Positions 49,601-61,209 of a stretch of 64,000 nt of DNA are shown here, one piece after another. The stretch is taken from positions 65,429,028 through 65,493,027 of the forward strand of contig NC_046358.1 in assembly GCF_004027225.2 (NCBI RefSeq), written 5' to 3'. The DNA is from Strigops habroptila (lineage: Eukaryota > Chordata > Aves > Psittaciformes > Psittacidae). Every line of letters starts with the position of its first letter. Positions within the stretch are counted from its first letter, which is position 1. Made by a program: the position numbers and the translations under genes. The notes under the pieces were generated by a model that saw only the letters and a program-made list of their open reading frames with translations, was not told where the DNA came from and made no database searches.

Positions 49601-50772
49601 ATCTAGGCCCTTTCATCCCAGTTGTGTGATAGATCCCAAGCAGGAGCGTGGAGTAAATGTGGTTTCTTATTCATGAATTAAGCCTTAAATGAATTGAGCA
49701 ACACTGGTATATTGTAAAAGGCAAGGAAAGATTGAAAAGGTCCTTTTAGAGGACCAGTGCCGAAGGTGTTTGGATTGAGACAGGATAACTTGGAGGAGTT
49801 ACAGCTGGGCGGATCAGTTTGTTATTTCTTCAGACTTTTAAGGCCTCCTTTCACTTATTAATAAATCCTGGTCCGCTATCTTTACCTATCTAATTTTGAA
49901 GAAAAATAAAAATGATCTGTGGCATAATTCTCCTTTCTTTAGTCTTTGTTGATGAAAGGAGTGCTTACATGCAACTTGAATAACGAAGGCTTCCAAAGCA
50001 CACTCTTAATATTACTTCTTGTCTATACTTATTCTTTCATGAAAATGAATCTTGACTGAATGTACTTTTCATTTCCTCTTCAATATTTCATTAATGTACA
50101 ACCACAGTTCACTGAATTTTGCACAGAACAAAATGCAGCCCTGTAATGCAATTAGTCTCTTTTGAATGTGGAATATTAAGATATAATCCCTTTTGCTTTC
50201 TCTGTCACAGACTCTGAGAACAGACAGTAAATTTGAATTTTAAATATTTCCATGAAGTTTGAGAAGTCCTCAATTTCTCTTTCAGAAATAGTGAACAGCC
50301 TCCATTGTTCTGCTCACTTCAGTTGGAGTTCTGGACCATCTGTTGCTTAGAAAAACCTGGTCTCTCTCAGGAGAAAGACATTTATCTAAGACAGAGTGGT
50401 ATTCTGTAGTCCATGCATAAGCTGGAGAAAGCTTTGATAGTTGAGAGACCAGTGGAAACAGAAGAGCAAATGAACATTCCTAGTCATTCATGTGCCTGTT
50501 GCTGGTTGTAAGCACCACATGGCACTGCGTGGCTGCAACACCTTCAAACAGGGCTTCATTTCCAGTATTTTGTGTTGGTCTTGATTACTGCTCAGCTGCT
50601 AAGAGCTGTAAAAATGTTAGTCAACATTTGAATTAAACCCAGCCTCTCTATTCCATGTAACTAATGTTCTCATCACAGATTTACTGTCACATTTTCAATT
50701 GATTTTAAGGTGCATCTGTGTGCTTAATGAACAGGAATTCTTTCCCACCTTCCACTGAACTTCTGTGCTCTG
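46627..50772. other. Unique sequence with one possible exon
   Basis: About 4.1 kb without a recognised gene. A 111-bp open segment at 49366-49476 with a strong acceptor and donor is treated under findings. A (CAG)4 run is at about 48412-48423. Confidence 0.55.
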
Positions 50773-51578
50773 GAATCATAGAATCATAGAATGGTTTGGG
50801 TTGGAAAGGACCTTAAGATCATCTAGTTCCAACCCTCTGCCATGAGCAGGGACCCCTCGCACTAAACCATGTCACCCAAGGCTCTGTCAAACCTGGCCTT
50901 GAACACTGCCTGGGATGGAGCATTTACCACTTCTCTAGGCAACCTGTGCCACTGCCACCCTCACAGGGAAGAACTTCTTCCTTATATCTAACCTGAACTT
51001 CCCCTGTTTAAGTTTGAACCCATCACCCCTGGTCCTATCGCTGCATTCCCTAATGAAGAGCCCCTCCCCAGCATTCTTGTAGGCCCCCTTCAGGTACTGG
51101 AAGGCTGCTCTGAGGTCTCCACGCAGCTTCTCTTCTCCAGGCTGAACAGCCCCAGCTCTCTCAGCCTGTCTTCATACGGGAGGTGCTCCAGCCCCCTGAT
51201 CATTGTTGTGGCCTCCTCTGGACTTGCTCCAAGAGCTCCATGTCCTTCTTATGTTGAGGACACCAGAACTGCACACAGTGCTGCAAGTGAGGTCGCACAA
51301 GAGCAGAGTAGAGGGGCAGGATCACCTCCTTTGACCTGCTCGTCACATTTCTTTTGGTGCAGCCCAGGATACAGTTGGCTTTCTGGGCTGCAAGCGCACA
51401 CTGAAGCGGCTCATGTTCAGTTTCTCATCAACCAACACCCCCAAGTCCTTCTCTGCAGGGCTGCTCTGAATCTCTTCTCCACCCAGCCTGTAGCAGTGCC
51501 TGGGATTGCCCCGACCCAGGTGTAGGACCTTGCAGTTGGCTTGGTTGAACTTCATGAGGTTGGCATTGGCCCACCTCA
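50773..51578 (-). mobile_element. CR1 LINE, 3' 806 bp
   Basis: The minus-strand CR1 3' end is at 50773 (AATCATAGAATCATAGAATG, two end repeats). It contains the 3' UTR and roughly the last 240 codons of ORF2, from [20 protein letters not shown] (just after the RT catalytic motifs) to the C-terminus. The frame breaks near NMS, where one base is missing in CCGCTTCAG compared with CCGGCTTCAG in the 58.8-kb copy. A further 12-bp gap occurs in the CCTGTGCCACTGCCACC region. It is 5'-truncated at CCACCTCA. It is the same recent subfamily cluster as the large element. Confidence 0.96.
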
Positions 51579-51748
51579 TTTTTAATTCATGTGTGGTTTT
51601 AAATGTGTTGGTTTAAACTGATGTAGAAAAGACATGTACTTAGGTGTTCAAGAAGGTTGTGGATGTGTTTTAGTTACTGTTTCAGCACTGGCAAATGCAT
51701 ACCTTTTAAAAATACAATGCATGTAATAGATACCTTCTAAAAATAATT

Positions 51749-51925
51749 GGTGAGGCACTGGCACAGGTTGCCCAGAGAAGCTGTGGCTGCCCCATCCTTG
51801 GTAGTGTTCAAGGCCAGGTTGGACGGGGCTTGGAGCAACCTGCTCTAGTGGAAGGTGTCCCTGCCTGTGGCAGGGAGTTGGAACTGGATGAGCTTTAAGG
51901 TCCCTTCCACCCAAACCAGTCCTGA
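51749..51925 (+). mobile_element. CR1 LINE, 3'-end fragment
   Basis: This plus-strand copy is about 177 bp, from GGTGAGGCACTGGCACAGG to CCAAACCAGTCCTGAT. It has the last roughly 25 codons of ORF2 and the 3' UTR. The final ATTCTATG repeat has been lost or mutated. It faces the 50773-51578 copy head to head across 170 bp. Confidence 0.94.
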
Positions 51926-52049
51926 TATATAGCAATACCCCCCCCACTCCCCTGCTTGTAGGTATTGTTTCTGAGTGGTTGTGGTCCTGTATGCATGGGT
52001 CTGTGGTACTTACATGGGGAAAGTGAATGAAGCAGACACAGGGGTAAGG
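51926..52049. other. Short spacer with a C tract
   Basis: A run of eight C lies immediately after the preceding CR1 piece. No gene was seen. Confidence 0.6.
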
Positions 52050-52096
52050 CTAGATGATCTCAAGAGGATCCCTTCCAACCTAAATGATCCTGGGAT
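52050..52096 (+). mobile_element. Probable old CR1 3' tail
   Basis: CTAGATGATCTCAAGAGGAT followed by CCCTTCCAACC and AATGATCCTGGGATCTGG resembles the last 50 bases of an older CR1 subfamily in plus orientation, with a degraded end repeat. The match is short, so confidence is moderate. Confidence 0.55.
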
Positions 52097-55000
52097 CTGG
52101 TGACAGCCAAAATTGCTGAAGTATGTGCACAGCACTACCGGAACACAAGCTGTTTCCTAAGCAGTATAGAGAGCTCTACCTTTTGCCTTTCCCCAAGCTA
52201 AGATGGAGAACAATGGTTTGGAGAGCAAACAGCATCCCAACAGCTAACCACCCCCTCCTGTGCATTGCCCACAGAGAGCTTGCAGCTGCCATGGCTGTGT
52301 CTGGGCAGGACTGGGGATCTGCTCTGCATCTGGGGGTCCTGAAGCTTCAGAGAGGCCGGCTGCTGTGCTGGTGGGACAGGGCAGCAGTTTGCCTCCGACA
52401 CGACCACCTGTGCTGGCTCCTCTACCTCCGCTGCTCCACCTGACTTCTCTCCCCTCTGAATGCATTGGCACCTACACACTCAAGTGAGGTCAGTGGGCTC
52501 ATACAGGGAGCTTTTGGCTTTAGAGTTTAACTGCTGAGGAGCTTTAATCAAAATGTCTTCTCTCCTTTCAACTATTTGCTGTTTTATAACAAATAATTAA
52601 ATAGTGTGAGAATTCCTCTCTTGGTTCAGTGTCTCAGCTGAGTTACTGATGCAATACCCTGGGGAACCCTGGGTTTAAAATATGCTATTGCTGTCATTAG
52701 AGCCTTATATTCTCTGTACTTTCATGCTATTCTCAATCCATGCCTTTCCTTCCAGCTCTTAATGCCACACAAAGCTTTCCCTTGGGAAAGTGACCAGAAG
52801 TAGCCTGTAGCTGACATTAGGGACCTCTGGGAAGAAAAATGGAAACTGGCTGTAGCATTAACAACTTCTTGATGAAATAGATATCTTGTGGAAAGTGGAT
52901 TTTTATTCTTTTCCCAAGCAAACTTCCCCTGCTGTTGCTACTACTGTAGCACATCTATTTGCTAGTAGTAGAAAGGAGAAAATTTGGTTTGAGTCACACA
53001 GACCTGACTTTTAGAGCTTCACAGGCCCTATTGTGGCTTTTGCTTTTGCCATGTAAAGACATAAACAGAAGATTTGACTCTGTGAAAGCATATGATGGTA
53101 ATAAACCAATCAAAATCCCTATATTGACAGCAATAACTCTTCTAAGTGGACTTTGAAGGGACTATTACTCTACCAGGAATTAATCCCACCCGCATCACCT
53201 TTACTTTTATTAAGCAAAGTATCTTTGCCTGCATGTACACTGCTCACTTGATGGTAATCATACATACATACAGGGCAGAAATGTTTCCTGTGCAGTTTAT
53301 TTCAATAAACTATTGTGTATCAGAATAGATGCCTGCATTCCATTGCAATTTAGTTTTCAGCAGTTTGTCCTAGGAAAAATAAAAGATGAAATAGCGGAAA
53401 TATCTAACTTCCGTGTATCAGGAAATCATATGTAAAAGTGTTGTTATTGCTGGCTTAGCCCAATCTGCTGTTAGCCCTGAATTCTTGTTAGCGACCTGAT
53501 GAGACCGGATTTCATCCCGTCTACCTGCTGGGTGGAAATGCATGTCACAGCAGCAAAAGCATCTGCTTCCTCTAGTTCAAAGCTTTGGCAGCAGTGTGTT
53601 TGATTCTTAAATTGGTCTTAGAAGTTATTTGGCAAGTGTGTGCTTAGTAATCTGTATTTTTATTTTTGGTTCTTGTCAGCAGTAGCTGTTGATTACGTTC
53701 TGCTATTGAAAATGCACAGGTTTGTGTTTAGTTATAGTTTTGAATGTTTCTGAGTTTTAATACTTAGAATCCTGAACATCTGGGTCGCAATGAGAAGTGA
53801 AGAAGCTTTTAAGTCATGAAGCTGGAATGATTGATACGTGCACCAATAACTCCCCTGCCTTCTCAAAGAAAAGAAAGTTTATGAATGGGTGAGTCATTGG
53901 TGCAGATGGTGATATGAAAAATAATACCTAATTGAGAACAAATATTTGAAGTGACTTTCACCTGTGTACAAATACACCAGGCGCCTTTCAGCAAACCTGA
54001 AACGTGCCTGTGGCAGCCAGAAAGATGTGCAACCTGCAGGTTATTGGATTGATATCTAATGCATAAAGTGCTTTTTCAGTCTCAAAATTTGAGCAGTGTG
54101 CAAGCAAAATATCTCACTATCCTTCTGCTCACGTTGATGATATAGTCTCTGCTTTAAAGAGGTCTTTGGTATTTGGGCTCTATGTTCTAGCTAATAAATA
54201 AGCCTCCCTCTAGCAGTGTATCTGTGACTCTAGAAGCAGCTCTTTCCATTACATCTAGTTAAATTAGACTCTCTTGCATACAAGTCTTGCAAGAATGTTT
54301 TTGGTAGAAGGCAAAGTCTTTCTACACTGCAAGAGAATGTGATAAGGTTTTGGACCAGCACAGATGAGCCAAGTAATGTTTTCTTACTCAGGAAAGAAGA
54401 ATGAATGAGTAAGAAAGTTACTTATTTTTACCTGAACTTAAAACGTTTTATGTGAATTTGACTTCAGCCCAAATTTAGTAGGGACAGAAGGATGCTCATT
54501 GCTTTGCCCAGCCAAAATGTACCAGTCCTTTCATAGAGCTTCAGAGTGGGGATTTGACCTAATGCCAAATCCATTCTAGACTTTTGCAGTACAGGCTGAC
54601 AAGTAGAATATTCCTCGGTATCTATTATGGCATTTATATATATACCTGTGATCAGTAGTGAATGCACTAGCTATTTGGCGTGGCCACTAGGGAGTAAATT
54701 TTGTCCTTCTATCCAAGTGAAATTTCATAACCTGGGCAGTATTGGATGGAGAAGCCAAATTTTCCAGCTACTTCTGAGAGGAGGAAGGATTCTAGAATTG
54801 TGCCCAGTATAAACTGCTTTGAAACTACATATGGCTATAGAAACTTGTATGAATATTGAAGTATATCTGGTAAACAGAAAAATGCACTAATGGGTTGTGG
54901 TTTTGGTCACCTATAGAAAACTCTTCGGGGTAAAGGCCTTTCGTTTGTACAGAACAAAACAGAATGGGAACCTTACTGCCTTGAAGATGTTGAGTGCTGT

Positions 55001-55658
55001 AGCAGTGCTGGTAAATACACCTGTAAACTCTTTATTTTGCTGCTTCTATAGCTTTGTAATAAGCATTCTTGGTATTCCTGCTTAAACAGATATTCATGCT
55101 GTCAGATAGGAACTAAAAGACTTCAAAGAACCCTGCAAACATAATTTATTTTGCCCTTCATGCAGGGGAAATAAACACAGAAAGATTAAACTATAAAATC
55201 TTTAAGTTATAAAATTGCAAGTAAGCAATGCCTAGAATGAGTCTTGTTCTTCTGGTTTCAAGGTTTATGGCAGTTGTTTTGCCCCCAGTGCCTAGTATAC
55301 CAATGATAATTTATAGGTAACTTTGTTTTACAAAATAATATATGATCATTCTGAAGAAAGACATGAAAGCTCACTAAGTCAGTAATGGAAAAGACTTGAC
55401 TGGTCACCTAGCCCAAACCAGCCATGTGTTAGTCACCTAAAGTACTCTTCTGTGGGCATAGGTAAAATTAAGAATTCAGTGGGAGAGCTGCTTCTGAAAT
55501 TTGGTCTTCTGTACCTGAGAAGCACAGGACAGTGTTGTGGCTGATGTGACATGTCCACTGCAGAAATATTTGTAGTAGTTCAGAAGGTCTGATACTTTTT
55601 GTGGCAAGATTATTTGCCTTTTACCTCTATCATCACCCCATTCCCCTGACCTACCCTC

Positions 55659-55676
55659 AAAAAAAAAAAAAAAAAA
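55659..55676. repeat. Poly-A tract, A18
   Basis: Eighteen consecutive A on the plus strand, followed by TAAA. No adjacent element body is recognised. Confidence 0.93.
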
Positions 55677-57028
55677 TAAAGTGATGGGATGAACCTACTG
55701 CATGTAGATAACTGACCTCTTTTTGATTCTGCTGTCATATCATTCACATGGTTAATCATGAGAAGCTTCATCGTGCTTTGAGATATAATAAGGGCCATTG
55801 AACTCTAAAAATGTAATGTCACAAAAAAAGAATGTGTTTGTACTAATTCCTCTTTGCTGTCATGCCGGCACTGTAAAAGCTTCTGTACATGTTGCACTGT
55901 TTTATGTTTTAGTTGCGAACACGAGATGCTGCTCATTAGGGAAATGGGAATATCAAACCAGCATTTTGAAATAATTTGGGTGAAAACATTCATGGAATGT
56001 ATTATCCATACATAAAAAACACTAGTAGCATTATTCATTCTGGCCTTATTTCTTAGTGAAAAATTAGCTCTTGAACTCTGCAGCTCGGCACAACTGAAAG
56101 GCAAAAGGGTAGAAGTGGCTGAGCTGCAGAAGAAAAGAGAATTCTTTAAAAATGAACTGTGAGAAATAGTGACACAGTTTACAGTGACCTTGAGTGTAAC
56201 ACTTAGGAATTGGTAACTTACGTGTAAATCTTCTGAAGCATTTTGTAATGGCTTATAACTAGCCAGAGCTGCTAGTGCTGGAGTCCTCTTAACTCTTGTA
56301 TTACCCTGGCTCCATTCTAACACAAGAGATTGCCGAAGGACAACACACCAGTTCTTTAGTAAAATCGTACAAACTGAGGTTTCCTTACAGATTTTGGTGG
56401 TTTTTGTGTTATTGGGATCCCTGGCTCTGAATAGGGTTTAAAATAGAGATCCTAAGCAGCTTTTGAATGTACTGCAAGGCTGGGGGAGAAATCCTGCTGC
56501 CCTTCTCTGGGATGGCAAGCATATCACCCTCTCTGATTTTGATAATTTGGAGCTGTCTGGGAAGCCCCAGCAGGTCAAGCCTTTGGTATGCACTCCATAG
56601 AAGGAGGTACCTGATAGCTGGACCTGGTTGCTAAATCAGGGTTCTAAGAACTCTTCAGTATGGAGGATAAAAAATTAGCAGGGTGGGTGGAGGATGAGCA
56701 CAATAAAATCAGTATGACACTCACAAATACAATTTATAAAATTAAGTCAATATATGAACTTGACTCACGCGCACAAGGCTTTGGTTGTGCATTAGGGCTA
56801 TGATTTCTATACTGTTTTCTATTACTGGAGTAGCTTCCTTTTGTGAACCCTAGGATTTCTTTAAAGTTCTGCCTATAATGACTCCAGCAATCTGTTTTTG
56901 TTCTGACATGTGGTTAGCCCTGGTTCAATTTGTCGCTTTTGATCTGACTAGCTGCTAGTGGCAATTGTCAGGGAGCAGCTGACAGCTTGGAAGAAATTAA
57001 TCACCTTTTCTTACTCTTCAGGTAATTT

Positions 57029-57056
57029 CCTGAATAGTATTTTCTTACTATTCAGG
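57029..57056. repeat. Perfect 11-bp inverted repeat
   Basis: CCTGAATAGTA at 57029-57039 pairs perfectly with TACTATTCAGG at 57046-57056 across a 6-base loop, TTTTCT. The right arm and its flank also nearly repeat 57006-57023 (TTTTCTTACTCTTCAGGT). Confidence 0.9.
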
Positions 57057-57874
57057 TGTTCAAGTCCATTTCCATGAGTTGAAAAAATAGGGAAATAAGG
57101 CAAATTACAGCTCTTGTAATTCTCTTTGCTTTAGCTGAGCAAATTTTTAAGGAGTAACAGGTGCTGAAATAGCCAGCCATCAAGAAACAAAGTACCAAAA
57201 AGGGTGTTTTTTAAGTTATCCCACTGCTATGTAACTTACAAGTTAATAAATGTTTCTGAGTTCAAAAGAGAGGAAGGTCATCATGGTTTCTGATAAAGTT
57301 TATCTCGCATCAGCAAGTTCAGAGGCTGGAGAGGGAAGATGGATTGGACACTTAATTGTATAGTCATTTCCAAAACCAGTTATGGGATGCAGATAATATG
57401 GACCTATGGCTAAGAACAGTGAGGGGATTACTTTGAGTAGAGGTGTACAGGGCTGTAGCTCAGACAGTATCTTTTTAGAGTTCCTTGTTTACATTTTCAG
57501 TGCATCTGCCGCCTTGGTTCTTGTGGGTGGGCTCCAAAAGGTAAAACATGCATAGCTGCACACACAGTTCTGTTACAAGTGTGAAAGCAAAGCTTGTGAG
57601 TTAAATATTCAAAACTCTTGATTACTTCTGAAGTGGCTTGTTTAATTCACATGAACTAAGCACCATACTAGAAACAAAAATTGGGGAAATTCAAGGCCCA
57701 TTAAAGCCAGAGAAATTTTCCCAGGCCTTTGCTGAAGGCCTTCTCCACTTGCGAATAGTCCAGCTTACTTGATTTATGGTGTATTGCTGATTTGTTCTTG
57801 GTTCAGTCTGGTACTCGGCAGGCCCAAAATATTATATCCTAGCAGAGAAGCAAAGCCAGTTTAGCATGAGGAGA

Positions 57875-57897
57875 GAACATGGCTAAGAACATGGCTA
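57875..57897. repeat. 12-bp tandem duplication
   Basis: The unit GAACATGGCTAA is followed directly by GAACATGGCTA. It is a simple slippage-type duplication. Confidence 0.9.
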
Positions 57898-58852
57898 TTT
57901 TAGATGCAATAGGAAATGGATAACTATGTGCATTGCACCATTGCAAAGAGATGCATCTGGAGATGCTGTAAGCAACTTCCTGCATTACTTAAAAAAGACA
58001 ACCTCAGAAAAATCCCATCTTTTGCAGTTAGTTTTCCATTCAATACTGAAAGTTCTCTTGACAAGAAGTGTATTTTCCAAATGATTGTTTTGTTTTACCC
58101 TAGCAAGAAATACAGTTAGCACAAAAGTCAGAATGATGTCAAAAAATGGGGAATGTCTGCTAGTTAAGCCAGAGTTCAGAGATTTACTTAGGAAGACAGG
58201 CAAATAGTAGAGACCTGCTTGAGCTGAAGGTAGGAGGGGATGAGTCTAGGAGTCTGATTTTTGGGACATAAACAGGTTCTAATCATTTTTTTTTTTCTTT
58301 ACCACATGTGGAAATATATGGGGAAAATGCAGTTCATTATGAATATTGATATTGGCATGTAATGCTGGAGGTGCTGGCAAGTCTCTCTTCATAATTATAC
58401 TGTACATATCCAGCTTTCTCCTTGTATTTTTTCAGAGCTGTATATTTTCCAGCTAAATATGACCAGCTAGTTGCTGTAATAAAACGAAGCAGATTTGCTA
58501 AGGCAAATGCATTAGTTAGGAATTAAAATGCATTTACTTATTAGTAAATAACTGTCTCATACAAAAACACACACTTTAATAACTAGAGCTGGGTTTATTT
58601 AAAGCTGGAATCCCTGTAGCTCAGCTTGCTGTTCTGGAGATGCAATAATCAGAAAAATAAATAGAACGTTTTTGAATGTTTACTGGAAAATTTGTTGACT
58701 TTTTATTATAATGAAAGAAAATTGTCTAACTCTAGTTGAACTCGCTCTCTGCAGTTCTTTGGAAATCATAGAATCATAGAATAGTAAGGGTTGGAAGGGA
58801 CCTTAAGATTATCTAGTTCCAACCCCCCTGCCATGGGCAGGGACACCTTGCC

Positions 58853-59398
58853 CTAAACCACGTGGTCCAAGGCTCTGTCCAACCTGGCCTTGAGCACCAC
58901 CAGGGATGGAGCATCCACAACCTCCCTGGGCAACCCATTCCAGTGCCTCACCACCCTCACTGTAAAGAACTTCTTCCTTATATCGAATCTAAACTTCCCC
59001 TGTTTAAGTTTGAAGCCATTACCCCTTGTCCTACCACTACAGTCCCTAAGGAGGAGTCCCTCCCCAGCATCCTTGTAGACCCCCTTCAGATACTGGAAGG
59101 CTGCTATGAGGTCTCCACGCAGCCTTCTCTTCTCCAGGCTGAACAGCCCCAGCTCTCTCAGCCTGCCTTCATATGTGAGGTGCTCCAGCCCTCTTATCAT
59201 CCTCGTGGCCCTCCTCTGGACTCGCTCCAACAGCTCCATGTCCTTCTTATGTTGAGGACACCAGAACTGTACGCAGTACTCCAAGTGAGGTCTCACAAGA
59301 GCAGAGTAGAGGGGCAGGATCACCTCCTTTGACCTGCTGGTCACATTTCTTTTGATGCAGCCCAGGATACGGTTGGCTTTCTGGGCTGCCAAGCGCAC
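58853..59398 (-). pseudogene. CR1 ORF2 C-terminal part, separated by a frameshift
   Basis: This is the downstream continuation of the reverse transcriptase reading frame, in another frame because of the single-base insertion at 59389-59390. It encodes about 180 residues in the order usual for CR1: [114 protein letters not shown] and a final DRALDHVV before TAG. There is no internal stop. The apparent first codon at 59398 is GTG and has no meaning as a start. Deleting one base would rejoin it to the upstream frame, so the copy carries a single visible disabling frameshift besides its 5' truncation. Confidence 0.93.
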
Positions 59399-61178
59399 AC
59401 TGAAGCCGGCTCATGTTAAGCTTCTTGTCAACCAACACCCCCAAGTCCTTTTCTGCAGGGCTCCTCTGAATCTCTTCTCTGCCCAACCTGTAGCAGTGCC
59501 TGGGATTGCCCCGACCCGGGTGTAGGACCTTACACTTGGCTTGGTTAAACTTCATAAGGTTGGCATTGGCCCACCTCAGAAGCGTGTCAAGGTCCCTCTG
59601 GATGGCATCACTTCCCTCCAGCGTATCAACCGAACCACACAGCTTGGTGTCGTCGGCAAACTTGCTGAGGGCGCACTCAATCCCATTGTCCATGTCACCG
59701 ACAAAGATGTTGAACAGGACCGGTCCCAACACCGATCCCTGAGGGACACCACTCGTTACAGGTTTCCAACTGGACATCGAGCCATTTGCCACAACTCTTT
59801 GCGTGCGACCATCCAGCCAGTTCTTTATCCACCGAGTGGTCCATCTCTCAAATTGATGTCTCTCCAATTTAGAGACAAGGATGTCATGTGGGACAGTGTC
59901 GAACGCTTTGCACAAGTCCAGGTAGATGACGTCAACTGCTCTGCCCCTGTCCATCAGTTCCGTGGCTCCATCATAGAAGGCCACCAAATTGGTCAGGCAG
60001 GATTTCCCCTTAGTGAAGCCATGTTGGCTGTCACCAACCACCTCATTGTTTTTCATGTGCCTTAGCATCTTTTCCAGGAGAAACTGTTCCAAGATTTTGC
60101 CAGGCACAGAGGTGAGGCTGACTGGTCTGTAGTTCCCTGGGTCTTCCATCTTCCCCTTCTTGAAAATGGGGGTTATATTACCCTTCTTCCAGTCATCGGG
60201 AACTTCACCTGGCTGCCAGGATTTTTCGAATATGATGGACAGTGGTTTAGCAACTTCATTTGCCAGCTCCTTCAGGACCCGTGGATGGATTTCATCAGGT
60301 CCCATGGACTTGTGCACGTTCAGGTTCTTAAGATGGTCTGGAACCTGATCCTCTCCTACAGTGGGCCTAAGGTCTTCATTTTCACAGTCCCTGCATTTGC
60401 TTTCCAAGACTTTCGTGGTGTGGCCAGAGCATTTGCTGGTGAAGACTGAGGCAAAGAAGTCATTAAAAACCTCAGCCTTCTCCAAATCCATGGTAGCCAG
60501 TTCTCCTGATAGCTTCCGGAGAGGGCCCACATTGTCCCTAGTCTGTCTTTTATTTGCTACGTATCTATAGAATCCTTTCCTGTTATCTTTTACATCCCTT
60601 GCCAAACTTAATTCTAGCTGGGCCTTAGCTTTCCTAACCTGGTCCCTAGCTTCCCGGGCAATGCTCCTATATTCTTCCCAGGCTGCCTGTCCTCGCTTCC
60701 ACCTTCTATAAGCGTCTTTTTCCCCTCTAAGTTTCCTCAGCAGCTCCTTGTCCATCCATGGAGGTCTCCTGGCCCTCCTGCTGCACTTTCTTCTAGTCAC
60801 AATGCAACACTCTTGAGCACGTAGCAGGTGATTCTTGAATATCGACCAGCAGTCTTGGGCCCCCCTGCCCTCTAGGGCTATATCCCATGAAACCTTACTA
60901 AGGAGGTTCCTGAAGAGGCCAAAGTCTGCTTTCTTGAAGTCCAGGGCAGTGAGCTTGCTGCATGCTCTTCTCACTGTCCTGAGGATCTCAAACTCAACCA
61001 TCTCGTGATCACTACAGCCAAGGCTGCCCTGGAGCATCACATTTCCAACCAGTCCCTCCCTGTTGGTGAGCACGAGGTCAAGCATGGCACCTCTCCTCGT
61101 CGGCTCCTCTATTGCTTGAAAGAGGAAGTTGTCTTCCACACAATCGAGGAACCTCCTGGATTTCTTGTGCCGGGCCAT
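59247..61178 (-). CDS. CR1 ORF2 fragment: endonuclease end plus reverse transcriptase
   Basis: A 643-codon frame encodes the C-terminal piece of the CR1 AP-type endonuclease and the reverse transcriptase that copies the element's RNA at a nicked chromosomal site. Residues 1-66 are endonuclease and include the conserved GCSDHEM at 54-60. RT landmarks follow: [14 protein letters not shown] (289-302), [17 protein letters not shown] (349-365), [14 protein letters not shown] (385-398), motif [10 protein letters not shown] (419-427), [10 protein letters not shown] (477-486), and the catalytic FADD at 507-510. The segment [14 protein letters not shown] (540-553) lies downstream. All key RT residues I can check are present. 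From about residue 597 the frame is wrong, because an extra C at 59389-59390 (plus strand) shifts it, and the last roughly 47 residues are not CR1 sequence. The Met at 61178 is merely the first in the truncated copy, not a native start. Whether it is ever translated is unknown; it is a transposon relic rather than a host gene. Confidence 0.93.
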   Translation of the reverse strand: MARHKKSRRFLDCVEDNFLFQAIEEPTRRGAMLDLVLTNREGLVGNVMLQGSLGCSDHEMVEFEILRTVRRACSKLTALDFKKADFGLFRNLLSKVSWDIALEGRGAQDCWSIFKNHLLRAQECCIVTRRKCSRRARRPPWMDKELLRKLRGEKDAYRRWKRGQAAWEEYRSIAREARDQVRKAKAQLELSLARDVKDNRKGFYRYVANKRQTRDNVGPLRKLSGELATMDLEKAEVFNDFFASVFTSKCSGHTTKVLESKCRDCENEDLRPTVGEDQVPDHLKNLNVHKSMGPDEIHPRVLKELANEVAKPLSIIFEKSWQPGEVPDDWKKGNITPIFKKGKMEDPGNYRPVSLTSVPGKILEQFLLEKMLRHMKNNEVVGDSQHGFTKGKSCLTNLVAFYDGATELMDRGRAVDVIYLDLCKAFDTVPHDILVSKLERHQFERWTTRWIKNWLDGRTQRVVANGSMSSWKPVTSGVPQGSVLGPVLFNIFVGDMDNGIECALSKFADDTKLCGSVDTLEGSDAIQRDLDTLLRWANANLMKFNQAKCKVLHPGRGNPRHCYRLGREEIQRSPAEKDLGVLVDKKLNMSRLQCALGSPESQPYPGLHQKKCDQQVKGGDPAPLLCSCETSLGVLRTVLVSST

Positions 61179-61209
61179 ACCGTCCCTCCAACAGATGTCA
61201 GGATGGTAA

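Larger units (their letters stand above)
52097..58764. other. Long unique stretch, no gene recognised
   Basis: About 6.7 kb. The GC-rich interval 52250-52460 has overlapping frames with no family features. An A18 run is at 55659-55676, an 11-bp perfect hairpin at 57029-57056, and a 12-bp tandem duplication at 57875-57897. The longest non-CR1 frame in the window (55805-56323, minus, 172 codons) has AT-driven composition and no recognisable domain. A stretch at about 55382-55430 may be a very old CR1 end. Confidence 0.6.
58765..61209 (-). mobile_element. CR1 LINE, 2.4 kb, nearly intact reverse transcriptase
   Basis: This is the largest and best-preserved transposable element in the window. The 3' end at 58765 shows two to three ATTCTATG-type units (AATCATAGAATCATAGAATA on the plus strand) and no poly(A), the CR1 hallmark. 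The 3' UTR is only about 85 bp, from 58766 to the stop codon at 58853. ORF2 follows to the 5' truncation at about 61209, where the codons for [10 protein letters not shown], part of the endonuclease, are the last recognisable ones; an in-frame TAG lies six bases further out. The first ORF and most of the endonuclease are missing, so the copy cannot move on its own. One single-base insertion breaks ORF2. Good preservation implies a fairly recent insertion. Confidence 0.98.

Noticed and set aside
52123-52487. GC-rich open frames of 75-106 codons
   Set aside because: Overlapping frames in several phases and on both strands without family resemblance; attributed to base composition.
55382-55430. 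Possible very old CR1 end (GGAAAAGACTTGACTGGTCA then CCTAGCCCAAACC)
   Set aside because: Resembles older CR1 3' ends, but too short and diverged to claim without a library search.
55805-56323. 172-codon open frame on the minus strand, the longest outside CR1
   Set aside because: No recognisable domain or composition typical of a protein family, no CR1 similarity, and a frame of this length is expected occasionally in 64 kb of non-coding DNA.
58862-60570. Plus-strand frames of 62-174 codons across the large CR1
   Set aside because: These are antisense shadows of the CR1 ORF2 reading frame; their sequence tracks the reverse transcriptase codons.
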